Of a stretch of 26,686 nucleotides of DNA, positions 8,849 to 18,168 are shown one piece after another. The DNA comes from Chara braunii (Eukaryota > Streptophyta > Charophyceae > Charales > Characeae). A program made the translations under genes and the position numbers. The notes under the pieces are model-generated. The model did no database searches. It was not told where the DNA came from and saw only the letters and a list, made by a program, of their open reading frames with translations. The DNA is taken from assembly GCA_003427395.1 (NCBI GenBank), contig BFEA01000125.1, forward strand, positions 117,539 through 144,224. Direction: 5' to 3'. Each line of letters starts with the position of its first letter. Position 1 is the stretch's first letter.

Positions 8849-9256
8849 TCTGTTCGTCCCTTATGGAGAATGCAGGCGTCTGTCTAGCTTTGTCTTTCCT
8901 CGTGTTGCACGAAAGCAGTGTCAGTCTCCAGGCACCAGGCGGCATGTGAATCCTTATTGAGTGTTATTAGGCGATTTAACATGGATCATTTTTGACTGAA
9001 GTTGATCCCATCACTTGTCCTTGTGAGGATAGTCTTTTGCTCATAGGATGTGATTTGCTTAAACCACCAGTACTTCCCGAAGTCGTGCCTGTTAACAAGC
9101 CAACGATTTTAGGAAACGTACGGGCCACTACAGGAGTGTTCAAATTCATCCGACTAGAAACGTTTCTGCTCTATTTTTTTTTCCCGCGGGCAATAGCGGC
9201 TGGGCCAAGTACTGGTGGTTTAAACCTTGATATTGCCATGTCAATGTCAGGCTTGG

Positions 9257-9288
<32 letters not shown>

Positions 9289-9443
9289 GTTGACTTGGGA
9301 GAGTTTCATAACTAAGTCTTTTTGCACTTTTCTACTTAGTAGTACAGCCAGCAGGCAGCTGTCCATCACCGCATGAATAAGCCTTACGTGGATGGAATGC
9401 AGTGCGTTCAAGCGATTCTAGTTTCTACTTGCAGCCTACACAA
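8849..9443. other. UTP21 downstream region without a further gene
   Basis: Probably the remaining 3'UTR and flank. I see no clear AATAAA signal and no protein domain. T tracts occur at about 9173-9182 and 9260-9288, the second flanked by a short duplication (see next entry). Confidence 0.5.
9252..9301 (-). mobile_element. T29 tract flanked by an 8-bp duplication, possible minimal retroposon
   Basis: CTTGGGAG occurs at 9252-9259 and 9294-9301. Between the copies lie 29 T and GTTGA. On the minus strand this reads as a duplication, five bases, a long A tail, then the duplication again: the order expected of a nearly bodiless retroposon. Eight bases is short, so chance is possible. Confidence 0.4.
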
Positions 9444-9850
9444 AGATATTCTTCGTTGGGTCAATGATGCCTAGACCAGCCTTCATGCGGTTTCCTGATG
9501 ACGATTTGCCAGGCCACGTAGTTTATGCAGGTGGTTCTGTTGGAGTCTCCGGTCCAGAGGAAGCATCTGGCCCTACCGTCTTCCCCCGAACAGAACGCAC
9601 CCTTATTTTTGCTGTATCTGGCCGGAAATATAGCTTGTGTACATTCATTTTTAGGTTGCGTTATGATCGGGGGAAGACGGTAGCCTTCAGGCTCCTCAGG
9701 TCGTCATCGGGCGGGGACTATATGGATGCTATGTACCATAGCGTGGAGAATAGTGCCGTGCTAATGATTACATTGATGAGTGCTTTGACCGGCAGAGAAG
9801 CCTGGGCTTTCTTGCAAAAAAAGAAAAAAGAAAACAGATATTCTTCGTTG
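9444..9850 (+). mobile_element. Poly(A)-tailed retroposon with 15-bp target duplication
   Basis: AGATATTCTTCGTTG is present exactly at 9444-9458 and 9836-9850. The 377 bases between end in an A-rich tail (about 9815-9835, A runs broken by single G, then C). This is the structure left by LINE-driven insertion of an RNA. The body resembles no SINE or LINE I can name; one frame stays open from 9464 to 9880, so it could be a 3' fragment of an mRNA or a 5'-truncated element. A copy of the 113-bp MITE lies inside at 9572-9684, either already present in the RNA or inserted later. Confidence 0.8.
9572..9684. mobile_element. 113-bp MITE-like element, copy 2
   Basis: It starts CCTACCGTCTTCCCCCGAAC and ends with GGGGGAAGACGGTAGC. 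The outer 16 bases of the two arms are almost perfectly complementary and pairing weakens inward. Same length as copy 1 (2239-2351), same outer 11 bases, and a shared interior around ATCTGG(A/C)C. It lies inside the poly(A)-tailed retroposon. Confidence 0.85.
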
Positions 9851-10319
9851 CGCCCTCTGAGGGTTTGTGGCTTGTTATGAGTCACGATTGCTAAGCACAC
9901 ATCGGTGCACACCGGGATATTCGACCAATCGTTGTTGCTGTGTGCCAAGCTTTATTTCCAACTGCGTGCCGCTGTGAGTTTGGCCATCACCGTTGGACAC
10001 GTATGGACATACCCGCCAATGTGGCTCAAATGCAGATTGGGCCGCATGCACACATGGCTCACTTAAATTCCAGTACCTGCGCCATAGGCCTCTAGATGTC
10101 CAAAACGCTGAAATAAAGATTCAGCTAGGAGCCCAGATTTTAACCACGGATGCTGTATGTCCTACTGGCACCAGGCAACTGAGATACAAATTCGGATTTC
10201 TGTGCCTCGTTACGCTCCATGGTTTCAGACGGCTGCTTACGCCTTGTGGGGCTTTACCAATCCGCTCTTCCATGAAGTTTGCTCTTAATCGAGCCAGTCC
10301 TAAGTTCGTACCTAACCAA

Positions 10320-10323
<4 letters not shown>
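9851..10323. other. Stretch without a recognised gene
   Basis: One plus frame from 9993 is open into the following microsatellite, but its product shows no domain and its end is repeat-encoded. I see no other structure. Confidence 0.5.

Positions 10324-10387
<64 letters not shown>
10324..10387 (+). repeat. Compound microsatellite (CT)n(GT)n
   Basis: About 16 CT units are followed directly by about 16 GT units. It immediately precedes the first copy of the duplicated 140-bp unit. Confidence 0.95.
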
Positions 10388-10389
<2 letters not shown>

Positions 10390-10390
10390 G

Positions 10391-10527
10391 TGGCTACAAA
10401 ATTGCCAATTCCATATTGATCAATCATGAAGTCTCTCGCTGGCGTTTGTCAAATCATTCATACATATTCAGCCAAGAGGCTCGAGGAAGTGGCAAGGGTA
10501 CACAGACAGGGAAATGAGATTACTGTT

Positions 10528-10624
<97 letters not shown>

Positions 10625-10770
10625 TGCGAGAGTAAGTTGCCAGTTCCATACTGATTAATCATATGGTCTCTCGCTGGAGTTGCAAATCATTCATACATGT
10701 TCAGCCAAGAGGCTTGAGGGGGGCGACAAGGGTATACAGACAGGCACATGAGATTATTATTTGCAAAATG
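10391..10770 (+). repeat. Two copies of a 140-150-bp unit separated by (GA)n
   Basis: Copy 1 (about 10391-10531) and copy 2 (about 10621-10770) share long blocks: TCTCTCGCTGG, AAATCATTCATACAT, TTCAGCCAAGAGGCT and ATGAGATTA. Between them lies an uninterrupted GA tract of about 87 bases (10534-10620). Each copy is followed by a different purine repeat, so the array unit is a fixed unique part plus a fast-changing tail. Confidence 0.85.
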
Positions 10771-10775
10771 AAGAA

Positions 10776-10815
<40 letters not shown>

Positions 10816-10828
10816 GGAGGGGGCAGGG

Positions 10829-10921
<93 letters not shown>
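10776..10921 (+). repeat. Compound microsatellite G39-(CA)n-(GA)n up to the gap
   Basis: A run of 39 G (10776-10814), a short G/A-rich bridge, about 17 CA units (10831-10864) and about 29 GA units lead directly into the N gap. The gap was most likely caused by this repeat. Confidence 0.95.
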
Positions 10922-11706
10922 NNNNNNNNNNNNNNNNNNNNNNNNNNNNNNNNNNNNNNNNNNNNNNNNNNNNNNNNNNNNNNNNNNNNNNNNNNNNNNN
11001 NNNNNNNNNNNNNNNNNNNNNNNNNNNNNNNNNNNNNNNNNNNNNNNNNNNNNNNNNNNNNNNNNNNNNNNNNNNNNNNNNNNNNNNNNNNNNNNNNNNN
11101 NNNNNNNNNNNNNNNNNNNNNNNNNNNNNNNNNNNNNNNNNNNNNNNNNNNNNNNNNNNNNNNNNNNNNNNNNNNNNNNNNNNNNNNNNNNNNNNNNNNN
11201 NNNNNNNNNNNNNNNNNNNNNNNNNNNNNNNNNNNNNNNNNNNNNNNNNNNNNNNNNNNNNNNNNNNNNNNNNNNNNNNNNNNNNNNNNNNNNNNNNNNN
11301 NNNNNNNNNNNNNNNNNNNNNNNNNNNNNNNNNNNNNNNNNNNNNNNNNNNNNNNNNNNNNNNNNNNNNNNNNNNNNNNNNNNNNNNNNNNNNNNNNNNN
11401 NNNNNNNNNNNNNNNNNNNNNNNNNNNNNNNNNNNNNNNNNNNNNNNNNNNNNNNNNNNNNNNNNNNNNNNNNNNNNNNNNNNNNNNNNNNNNNNNNNNN
11501 NNNNNNNNNNNNNNNNNNNNNNNNNNNNNNNNNNNNNNNNNNNNNNNNNNNNNNNNNNNNNNNNNNNNNNNNNNNNNNNNNNNNNNNNNNNNNNNNNNNN
11601 NNNNNNNNNNNNNNNNNNNNNNNNNNNNNNNNNNNNNNNNNNNNNNNNNNNNNNNNNNNNNNNNNNNNNNNNNNNNNNNNNNNNNNNNNNNNNNNNNNNN
11701 NNNNNN
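10922..11706. other. Assembly gap (785 N)
   Basis: Undetermined bases. Any reading frame spanning it is an artefact. The left flank suggests the missing sequence is at least partly a continuation of the microsatellite array. Confidence 1.
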
Positions 11707-12257
11707 CCTCAGTCTCTTTAGAAAACGTCTGAGCAATACGGAAAACATAGAAATAGACCTCCTAGGTCCTACAAATGCTCAAAAACCCTTGAAATCCCTA
11801 ACAAACCCTTCCAAAGCACTCCAACACTGTCCTACTCCCTGCCGAGCTCTTCCAGGTCTCACACCCCCACATCTTGCTGGGTTACAGGGCCACACAACTC
11901 ACCCCAGCTCCGACCAGCGTGGTCCCAGCAGCAACCCTTAGTTGTCCCGTGGAATGCCCACCCCGAAGCATCCTCAGATCTCTCTACCAGGCCTCATGCT
12001 CCTGCGTCAGCAGGTCACAGGGCAACACCCCAGCACCGGCAAGCGTCGTTCTGGCATCGAACAGCCATAGGTCACTGAGTTTAACAGCATCGAAGCCACC
12101 TAAGAAGAATTGCTAGGACCCAGGGTCCAAAAACATTCTTAAGACCACCAATCAACCATCCACGTATGGCCAACCTTGAGATCTATTCTTTTGAGAGATT
12201 TTTTTTTTTTTTTAAGAATACAGTCAGCCCTCCTCCTATTTCCTTTCACCCCCTACC
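11707..12257. other. Stretch without a recognised gene; imperfect duplication
   Basis: Cytosine-rich sequence with no recognisable protein. Blocks around 11879-11945 and 12013-12075 look like diverged copies (both contain ACAGGGC, then ACCCCAGC or CACCCCAGC, then AGCGT), about 133 bp apart. A T15-type tract lies at about 12199-12213. Confidence 0.45.
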
Positions 12258-12830
12258 TTCTTCATCTCCCGATGAGCCAACCTCCTACACCACATAGTTC
12301 GGGAAAGAAGAATAATAGACCAACGACTTCACCAAAAAACCCCTAGCAATGAAAAGCAAACTTCAATTCTTCCTCTTCCTACGACAACCCGATCTCCTCC
12401 ACCACATAGTTCGAAGGAGGAGGAAAAAAGTAGTTCACTCCATTGCAAAACAGGCGCAGCACCCTAACCTCCCATCCCCTTACCGCCTTCCGGCACAGAC
12501 TTACAACAGCTAAGCCACCATCTCAACTGCGAGCTGTGCCCTAATCTAATCCCGCCAGCTAGCCCTCCTCACCAGCGGGATGCAATATTACCAAAAAAAA
12601 ACCTTCCCCCCTCCACTTCAGTCCCACGCCTGTTCCATAGGCAAGTAAAGGACACCTGATCCCCACCCACACTCTTCCTAACCCCCTTATTCAACTGCAT
12701 CCCGCGACAAGCTGACCTCCTCCACCCACAGTTCGTGAGACAAAGAAAAAGTGAAAGCGGACAACCCTCGGCTTCCTCTTGCGACGAACCGACCTCCTCC
12801 ACCACATAGTTCGCAAAAGAAAACCGAAAG
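12258..12830. repeat. Four dispersed copies of a hairpin-forming repeat
   Basis: A core close to CTCC(T)CCACCACATAGTTCG occurs at 12279-12301, 12391-12413, 12714-12735 and 12791-12813. In copies 1, 2 and 4, bases outside the core pair with each other although the paired sequence differs between copies: CTTC..CTCCCGA with TTCGGGAAAGAAG, CCTACGA with TTCGAAGGAGG, CTTCCTCTTGCGA with TTCGCAAAAGAAAACCG. Copy 3 is weaker. On the minus strand the core can be read NYVVEEVGSS, so decayed protein repeats are an alternative. Confidence 0.6.
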
Positions 12831-12951
12831 TGATCCACCATCTGAAACTTGCCAGCCCTACCCAAACCTCCAAAACTGATCAGAACCTTCACCTGCCTGC
12901 CCCAAACCAAAGCTAACTCATCAGGGGAGGGCAATCCGAATTTAAAAAACC

Positions 12952-13078
12952 AAGTTGAGTTATGAAAATCAAGGGATTAGAAGTCGAAAGCTGATTTATG
13001 AGTATCAGAACTTCATGCAATCGAGTTGAGTCATGAAAATCAAGAGATTAGGATTCAAAATCTGATTTATAAGTATCA
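12952..13078 (+). repeat. Tandem duplication of a ~70-bp AT-rich unit
   Basis: The unit at about 12952-13009 (GAGTTATGAAAATCAAGGGA ... TTTATGAGTATCAG) recurs at about 13022-13078 (GAGTCATGAAAATCAAGAGA ... TTTATAAGTATCAG). Confidence 0.8.
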
Positions 13079-13301
13079 GTATCAAGAGACGAAACAATTC
13101 CCAAATTAAGAGTTAGACTTATGCGATGACTTTTTAGACATATGCGATAACTTTTAGATTTGTATATCCGAAAGGGTTTTCGAATTTATGGTTGATATGT
13201 GATTGATATCAGAGATAGGAAATCAGAACACGACGTATTGGAATTAATAGGAAATCGAAGCACAAAATCAGAATAATCAAGATTCACTCGAATGTTTAAA
13301 T

Positions 13302-13444
13302 CTGAATTAGATTCGTCGTCCTTGGATGAGCATCAAGGATTACAATATGCAAACTTAGGAATCAGAAAAAATCAGAAATTCTGAATTAGATCATCATCAT
13401 TTGATGAGCATCAAGGATTACAACATGCGAGCTTAGGAATCAAA
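13302..13444 (+). repeat. Tandem duplication of a ~77-bp AT-rich unit
   Basis: TCTGAATTAGAT followed by GATGAGCATCAAGGATTACA and TTAGGAATCA occurs at about 13303-13366 and again at about 13380-13442, with about 85-90 percent agreement by eye. Confidence 0.8.
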
Positions 13445-13989
13445 ATAGAGAGGACAAGTCGGCAATACAAAATCAATCAAATCAGAAACCTTGAGATCGT
13501 GTCGACACGCAAACCTTCATCACCCGCAACAAACTTCACTTGAGATGGCGATGTCGTCCTTTCCCCTTGAAGCGTTATTCTCAATGAAGAGTCCTTCGAA
13601 AAACTCCCTCTGCCTCCCTTTCATCCACCTACCTTCACTCAAACCTACCCCCACCACCTTTGGGAGGGGAACATCGAGCCTCCCTCCATCTGACGGCTAC
13701 GACAGCCCCAGCTGCCGAATACCGAGTCGGCGCCCGCAACAAAGGTATCAACGGCCACCCACAAAGTACTGGATGGTGTGGTAACGCCTCGTTGAGCCCG
13801 TCGACGAGTTACCATAGAAGATTTAAGCCCTCATCAGAACCCTTTGTCTTCCACTTCATGCAGTATGGATGAAGGAGAGCGGAGGGGACATGAACCCTCG
13901 TGTGATATCATCGCCAACCTCTCCTCATGTGACACCATCACCAACATCTTCGTACAAGCAACCTCTACGCATCCTCGTCACCATCCTTC
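13445..13989. other. Stretch without a convincing gene
   Basis: A plus frame of 97 codons (13491-13784) is open but has no recognised domain, is proline/serine-rich because of C-rich composition, and has competing frames. I would not call it a gene. Confidence 0.4.
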
Positions 13990-14640
13990 ATGTTGTCCTC
14001 CGTGCGTCCCAACACTCAACCACCTCTCCTCCCCTCCCCCCGATATTGCAGCGCGCCACCGCACTGCACCCTCCCTCACGTCGTTGCTGCCGCCTGGCGT
14101 CGCTCGGTCCGTCTGCGTGGGTGGGGCGCAGCGCTCCCGGCCGCGCTGCGCCCCCCTTTCCACCGTCGGAGTCGTCTTCCACCTCCTCATCCTCATCCTC
14201 CCCCATTTCCTGTTCTTCTTCTTCTTCTTCTTCTTCTTCTTCTTCTTCTTCTTGTCTTTGTCTTTGTTGACATCACCATCTTCTTCGGAGTCTTCTTCTT
14301 CATCGTTGTTATGGTTGTCCTCCTCCTCCTCCTCCTTTCTTCCTAGTCCTTGTCCTCCTCCTTTCTTCCTAGTCCTAGTCCTCATCCTTGTCCTCTTCCG
14401 CGGCCTTGTCGTTGTCATCGTGCTCCTCCATCTCCTCCTCCTGCTTCCAGTCCTCTTGTCCTCGACCTTATCCTCAACCTCCTGATTCTCGTCCTCAGCC
14501 TTGTCGTTCACGTCCTCGTCATCCTTTTGAATTCTTCATCTACCGCTTCTCCTTCTTCTTCGACGTTGTCTTCTTCGTCGCCGTCGCCGCCTCCTCCTCC
14601 TCCTCCTCCTCCTCTTCTTCGTCATCATCGTCAACGTTGT
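13990..14640 (+). repeat. Pyrimidine-rich low-complexity tract with TTC and TCC repeats
   Basis: The plus strand is very rich in C and T for about 650 bases, with a pure TTC run at 14213-14253 and a TCC run at about 14591-14613. All six frames therefore give runs of single residues (poly-Ser, poly-Leu, poly-Phe, or poly-Lys/Glu on the minus strand), and the long open frames here are compositional artefacts. Confidence 0.85.
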
Positions 14641-15273
14641 ATCTTTCCCTGACAAGGTTTGCGCGAGTGGCGACAGTAAATGGGGAGGTTTGCTTCTTGA
14701 TATCTACCAAAGCCTGACATCGTTCAATATGGTGGCTGATAAGGTAAGTGTAAATTAATATTGTTTCTTCCTTCCAGTTTTCATTTGGCCATCTGAATTT
14801 TTATGTCAGGAAATTTGTAGCATGACAACTTTGATATTTTATTTGGACGGATCCAACACTGTATCAATCGCGGTTCTGTCCTGCTTCATTTTTTTGCCTG
14901 GATTAGGTGGCAGGCAAAGTCCAAGTTCTGAGAACCTTCAAACGGCTAGGGTTACCGCAACATTAAACTACAAGTACTGTCGAGCCTCTTTTTCCTGATG
15001 CAGATTTCTGCTGCAAGCCAATAGAAAGTGAACCAGCCGGGGCATATTTTATTTTTTGTTTTGCCCGGCACCACGAGCCACGTTGCTCCGGTCTGCCAAG
15101 GCCCGATGGTTGCAGGGCGTTAATGGTCACTGGAATAAAATGGTTGGGAAAAGGACTCGTGAACCCCATATCTAGTCTGATTGGGAAACCCAGGTTTTGC
15201 ATAGGGGGAAGGCAAGAGGGGGGGGGGGGGGAAGACGTACAAACTGGTGAGAAAAAAAAGTACAATCTAGAAC
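14641..15273. other. Stretch without a recognised gene
   Basis: A strong 5' splice-site-like AAGGTAAGT lies at about 14739-14747, but no coding exon ends there that I can recognise. A 14-base G run lies at 15218-15231. No domain seen. Confidence 0.45.
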
Positions 15274-15661
15274 GGGCCGGGGACGTATCTAATGTACAGG
15301 CGGAATGCTATGAGTATCTCTCTAAGAGCGCATGTACCGCCGTCGGCCAATGCACGTCTCAGAGTCTGACGAGGACGGTCGTAGTTGGAAACTGTGTTCT
15401 CGAAGCTCTGCGTCGGAGCGGGTTTGTTGGATGAACCCTGCTTCGCGATACTCGTTGTATTGCTGGCACTCCGGGCACGGTGTGCGGGGCCAGTAACGAG
15501 CTATGAAGTCCCACGGAACAACCGTTAGGTGATGATACGGGAAAAGGATATAATAGGGAGGAAAACGGGTAGTAATTGCGACGAAACCTGGGGTTTGATA
15601 ATACTGTTTATTGAGGGTGTCGGGATAGATAATATTGTCTATTGCGGGTGTCGGGATAGTC
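15274..15661 (-). repeat. 3' LTR (left copy) of the 11-kb gypsy element
   Basis: Aligned by eye with 25881-26246 it is about 92 percent identical outside two length differences: an 11-base deletion near 15290 and a 31-bp duplication at 15597-15658. Most differences are transitions. It contains a TATTATAT-type sequence on the minus strand (near 15550) that could serve as a promoter. Confidence 0.7.
15597..15658 (+). repeat. 31-bp tandem duplication inside the left LTR
   Basis: GATAATACTGTTTATTGAGG and the rest of a 31-base unit (15597-15627) recurs at 15628-15658. The right LTR has one unit only, so the duplication arose in this copy after insertion, or the other copy lost a unit. Confidence 0.9.
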
Positions 15662-18168
15662 CGGAATCCGAGAATCGTGGTTTATGGCCCACCGGAAATC
15701 GCCACCGCACATTCGATCGTTCTTAGTTTGACAGGGGTAGTCAAGATTCTGTGAGTTTCGTTGTCGCCTAAGATGTTCCCTCTCCCAATACGTCCGATAC
15801 TCTGAGTTCCTTAGACTCTCGACGTCGGTGACCCAGAAGGGAGTTTCCATCGCCATATCCCACTCAATGGACGATAATTACATTCATTTCCTGACGAAGC
15901 GATATCGCAGCTGGGCTTATGCAGACGCGCGTGTATGTTGTAGACTCCGCTGCCGGACTTGCGGTCATACACGGGCGCTTGCGCAGGCAGACTGCTCGGA
16001 TCCTATCTTGTCCCGCGGATAAGCCAGTGGTAGTCGCTTCTGTCTGTGCGTCGGTTTATCCCGTATGCATGCAATTATCCTCCGCATGCAACCATCATCA
16101 TTCCAAGTGATTACATACGTGTCCATACCATCATGCAACGAAGAAGCGATTGTCCAACATTAAGGACCAATACGTCAGATCATTCCTGTAATCATGCAGG
16201 AACAAAGAGCAAGTGGTCAGGCACGGCATGTGCACCGGGCGTATCCAGCCCGATCCGGGGGAACCGAAACCTCGCGGATCGCTATGCACGCAGCGCAGAT
16301 GGCTAACAGAACAAAATTGGAAATCGGAAACAACTCGAGAAAGGAGATACGAGCTCGTTCATCAGCATGCATACATACATACAAAACAGAAAATCCGAGA
16401 TGATTGACAAAGAAATCCGAAACCGCCGCAACAAAGTTGGCCAACGTTGGAGCCAAAATTTCACAGAAGGTGGGAAGAAAGGCATTGTTCCACCATATCC
16501 CCGTTCCTCTCTCTCTCTCTTTGCACCCTTCTGGTGTGGGCAGTCCATCGCTCCGCACCTCCAAACCATACAGAGTCGTCACCCCGCTTGGCCCGAGCAT
16601 GCAAGCCAGGCTCGCCCGCGTGCCACAATCCTTCGTGGCCACACTTCAACCCCGCATACCCAGCACCAGCTCGTCGGGTTGCCCGACTCTCTACTCACCG
16701 TCTTTCTGCTCGTTAGCCGAACTTCTCGATTGCGCTAACTCCCAAGTAGATTAGAGAGCAAATTGATCGCGCTTGAAGAATTTGTAGCTTGTGCATCCGC
16801 ACGCAATAACTGGGATTGCCAAAGAGGAATAGGAGAAAGGAAGGAGGCAGTGCCTATGGCTGGGCCACGACGTGGGGAACGTAGCCTAACTCCACGCTTC
16901 GATCCAGTCATGCACTGATCTGGCCAATGAGATAAAGAAGGGAGAGCGCATGCAGCAACGCAAAAAAGAATATCAAGAAAGGAGAGATTACAGTTACATC
17001 TGCGCAGGCAAAGGAAGAGCAAGAAAAGATTACAGTTGAGATTGGAATTTAGGCGTGGCGGGAACAGAGCGCAGACCCAGGCGCAGCAAAGCGCGCGAAA
17101 GCAGGAAGCGATGTGCAGTTACAGGCAAAAATTACGAGGCACCAAATTTCCTAGTCTAATTAAGGTCCTAATTGCAAAAAAAAATTCCGAGAACCCACGC
17201 GGGCTCATCCCAATTCAAAAATTCCGAAGGAATTCCCTGCGCGATTGCCGCGCTAAAAAGACAGACTTCTGTCGAAAAAGAAAGAAAAGAAAGAAAAATG
17301 ATATATCAGACATTGTTCCCTGACACTCACTAAGGCGCGAACCAACTTCCTCGAAGTTCCTAACCATTGCCTCCCTTTTGTCGAGGGACCAAGGAGAAAA
17401 CCAAGAACGAGGGACTGCCATGCAATTTATCCCCGACCCCCCCTCCACGTACCCCCAATCCCAGTTGCGCAAAAGATGACGCTTATCAGAAAAGAGCTCG
17501 TCGCATATGTGACGCCCAGGGGGTTCCATCCTGTGCAAGCTCCGGGCTCCCACTTGCACCCATCTGTCTCCAACGCCAGGAAGAAGAAAGAAGAAGAACT
17601 TGTCATTTCGCAGAGATCACACGTGTCATTACCGTAGGATAAGAGTGTGGAAGTCATCCTACTGACACGTCGTGATTCTCGTACCCGCTTTTAATGTCCC
17701 GAGGGGGCAGGGTAAGAAAGTCTGAATATAGAGGCGGGGGGTGGAGGATGTTCGCTTGGAAGTGAGGGCAAGAAGTTCGCCATCCCTGCTACCGTCCCGA
17801 GAAGCTCAAGGTACCTGATGGTGCAGTGTATGCCGGGGAGGCGACGACTGCCATGGAGGAGAGAAGCAAGGTAATCAGGATAGAGAGTTGAAAAGGTGCG
17901 AAAGAAGGGCGCACAGAGTTGCTCGTGATCTGCGCAGACGGGAATAGTTCTCGTGATTGTGTTGTAGACCACGATCACGTTGTAACCCCGCCACGTGGCG
18001 CTGAAAAGGAGGACGTGAAGGCAAAAGGATGGGGAGACACACTAAGTAGTGGGATGCGGATACACTACGACGGCGAGGCGAGTGGCGTAGAATTGGTAGA
18101 AGAGAGAAGATGGGAAGGGATTTTGGGGGAACGAGAGCGGGGTGTTGATCTGCCGGAGTGTGAGGTAA
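15662..18168. other. 2.5 kb between the extra ORF and the left LTR, no recognised gene
   Basis: By position this would be the 3' untranslated part of the retrotransposon, though it is unusually long. The longest minus frames (16217-16642, 17691-17978) show no known domain. Short repeats are visible: GATTACAGTT near 16985 and 17025, AATTCCGA near 17187 and 17219. No polypurine tract borders the LTR at 15662. Part of this stretch may be a separate insertion. Confidence 0.45.

Noticed and set aside
10663-11748. Frames of 320-350 codons on both strands
   Set aside because: They consist of microsatellite translation and undetermined bases; artefacts of the gap.
12569-12934. 121-codon minus frame
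   Set aside because: It spans two copies of the hairpin repeat and has competing frames; no independent evidence of coding.
13978-14511. 177-codon Lys/Glu-rich minus frame resembling a nuclear acidic protein
   Set aside because: It is encoded by TTC/TCC low-complexity sequence; all frames there are open and repetitive.
14739-14778. AAGGTAAGT donor followed by TTCCTTCCAG acceptor
   Set aside because: It would make an intron under 40 bases with no recognisable coding exon on either side.
16217-16642. 141-codon minus frame with a hydrophobic stretch
   Set aside because: No family recognised, and overlapping plus-strand frames of similar length; left as part of the retrotransposon's non-coding 3' part.
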